A stretch of 22,735 bases of DNA from a virus. Shown here one piece after another: positions 22,419 to 22,735 of the stretch; positions within the stretch are counted from its first letter, which is position 1; each line of letters starts with the position of its first letter. Below the pieces are notes generated by a model. The model ran no database searches. It worked only from the letters and a program-made list of their open reading frames with translations, and was not told where the DNA came from. Position numbers and translations under genes: made by a program. The stretch spans positions 24,352-47,086 of the IMG/VR virus record IMGVR_UViG_3300000265_000002, one strand, 5' to 3'.

Positions 22419-22735
22419 ATGACCATCACTCTTCGTCCTCACCAGGAAGATGCTGTCAAGGCAATGCTGAAGCATGATCGTGGCCAGGTTCTGATTCCGA
22501 CTGGTGGTGGAAAGACCATGTGCATGATTCATGATACTCATACACATTTCAAACTATTCGACAATCAAGTTCATGTGGTAGTCGCCCCCAGAATCTTGTT
22601 AGCAGATCAATTGTGCTCTGAGTTTCTTGAGCACATCGATGCTCATGTGCTCCATGTGCATAGTGGAGATACAGAACACTTTAGCACCACAAAAGCAAAG
22701 ACCATCAAAGCATGGTCTGAGAATGTTGATGGTAA
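22419..22735 (+). CDS. SF2 DEAD/DEAH-type helicase, N-terminal part (3' partial)
   Basis: The frame from ATG 22419 is open to the right edge, giving 105 residues. It begins MTITLRPHQEDAVKAMLKHD, a Q-motif-like start with Q9. The Walker A motif PTGGGKT is at 27-33, followed by motif Ia at about 53-64 (VVVAPRILLADQ). These are the first motifs of superfamily 2 helicases such as UvsW, RecG-like or restriction-enzyme helicase subunits; the class cannot be told without the missing part. T4-like phages use such enzymes for recombination-linked replication. The sequence looks richer in G and C than the small genes before it. It has its own sigma70-type promoter, so early expression is likely. The bases before the ATG (CACACCAC) give no ribosome binding site. 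Confidence 0.85.
   Translation, partial: MTITLRPHQEDAVKAMLKHDRGQVLIPTGGGKTMCMIHDTHTHFKLFDNQVHVVVAPRILLADQLCSEFLEHIDAHVLHVHSGDTEHFSTTKAKTIKAWSENVDG

Noticed and set aside
22340-22474. GTG-started frame of about 43 codons after AAGGAGGT, overlapping the helicase start
   Set aside because: The spacing to the GTG is only three to four bases, most of the frame is promoter and helicase sequence, and the Ser/His-rich product looks non-natural; kept only as a note in a finding.

Overview
The window looks like part of the genome of a T4-like marine myovirus, most likely a cyanophage (Kyanoviridae-type). Four things point there. Very large beta-rich virion proteins carry the VGIGTT, YYNNVQKL and HDGSNSYI motifs usual in cyanophage tail-fibre blocks. 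Six matches to the T4-type late promoter NATAAATA lie just upstream of genes. The genome is AT-rich and tightly packed, with TGATG, TAATG and ATGA junctions. Finally, there is a dense run of short genes of the kind found between cyanophage modules. No photosynthesis gene, tRNA, IS element or CRISPR array is visible, and the host cannot be fixed from this window.

Region 1 (1-15710) is a late structural block. It holds a partial giant fibre/baseplate-type protein (2-4213), a fibre protein (4965-6713), a 2014-residue virion protein (6757-12801), another fibre protein (12868-14862) and, coupled to it, a 266-residue protein with a fibrinogen-C-like segment (14859-15659) that is the best candidate for the host-binding adhesin. 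One aromatic-rich gene (4249-4881) runs on the opposite strand. It is bounded by a bidirectional terminator on one side and by two nearly abutting, divergent late promoters on the other. A strong terminator at 15684-15710 closes the block.

Region 2 (15739-18949) is a tightly packed plus-strand array of short genes with almost no spacing. Recognisable members are a small zincin-like protein (HELWH motif), two small membrane proteins and a cytidine/dCMP-deaminase-like protein. The rest are uncharacterised. No late promoter precedes this array, so early or middle expression is likely.

Region 3 (18941-21746) returns to late expression. GATAAATA at 18941 drives three small unknown genes. A perfect TATAAATA at 19556 drives a two-gene cassette. 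The first gene encodes a very basic protein with a T4 internal-head-protein-like N-terminus (MKSYKEFVSE followed by A) joined to an ADP-ribosyltransferase-like HHGS...GPGHYVT segment. The second encodes a 573-residue, A-rich protein of unknown function with a D...SLK motif reminiscent of PD-(D/E)XK nucleases. This cassette is the most interesting part of the window: it may encode proteins packaged in the head and injected into the host. That is inference.

Region 4 (21747-22735) has host-type (sigma70-like) promoters, two small unknown genes, a terminator whose hairpin contains the -35 box of the next promoter, and the start of an SF2 DEAD/DEAH-type helicase that runs off the window.
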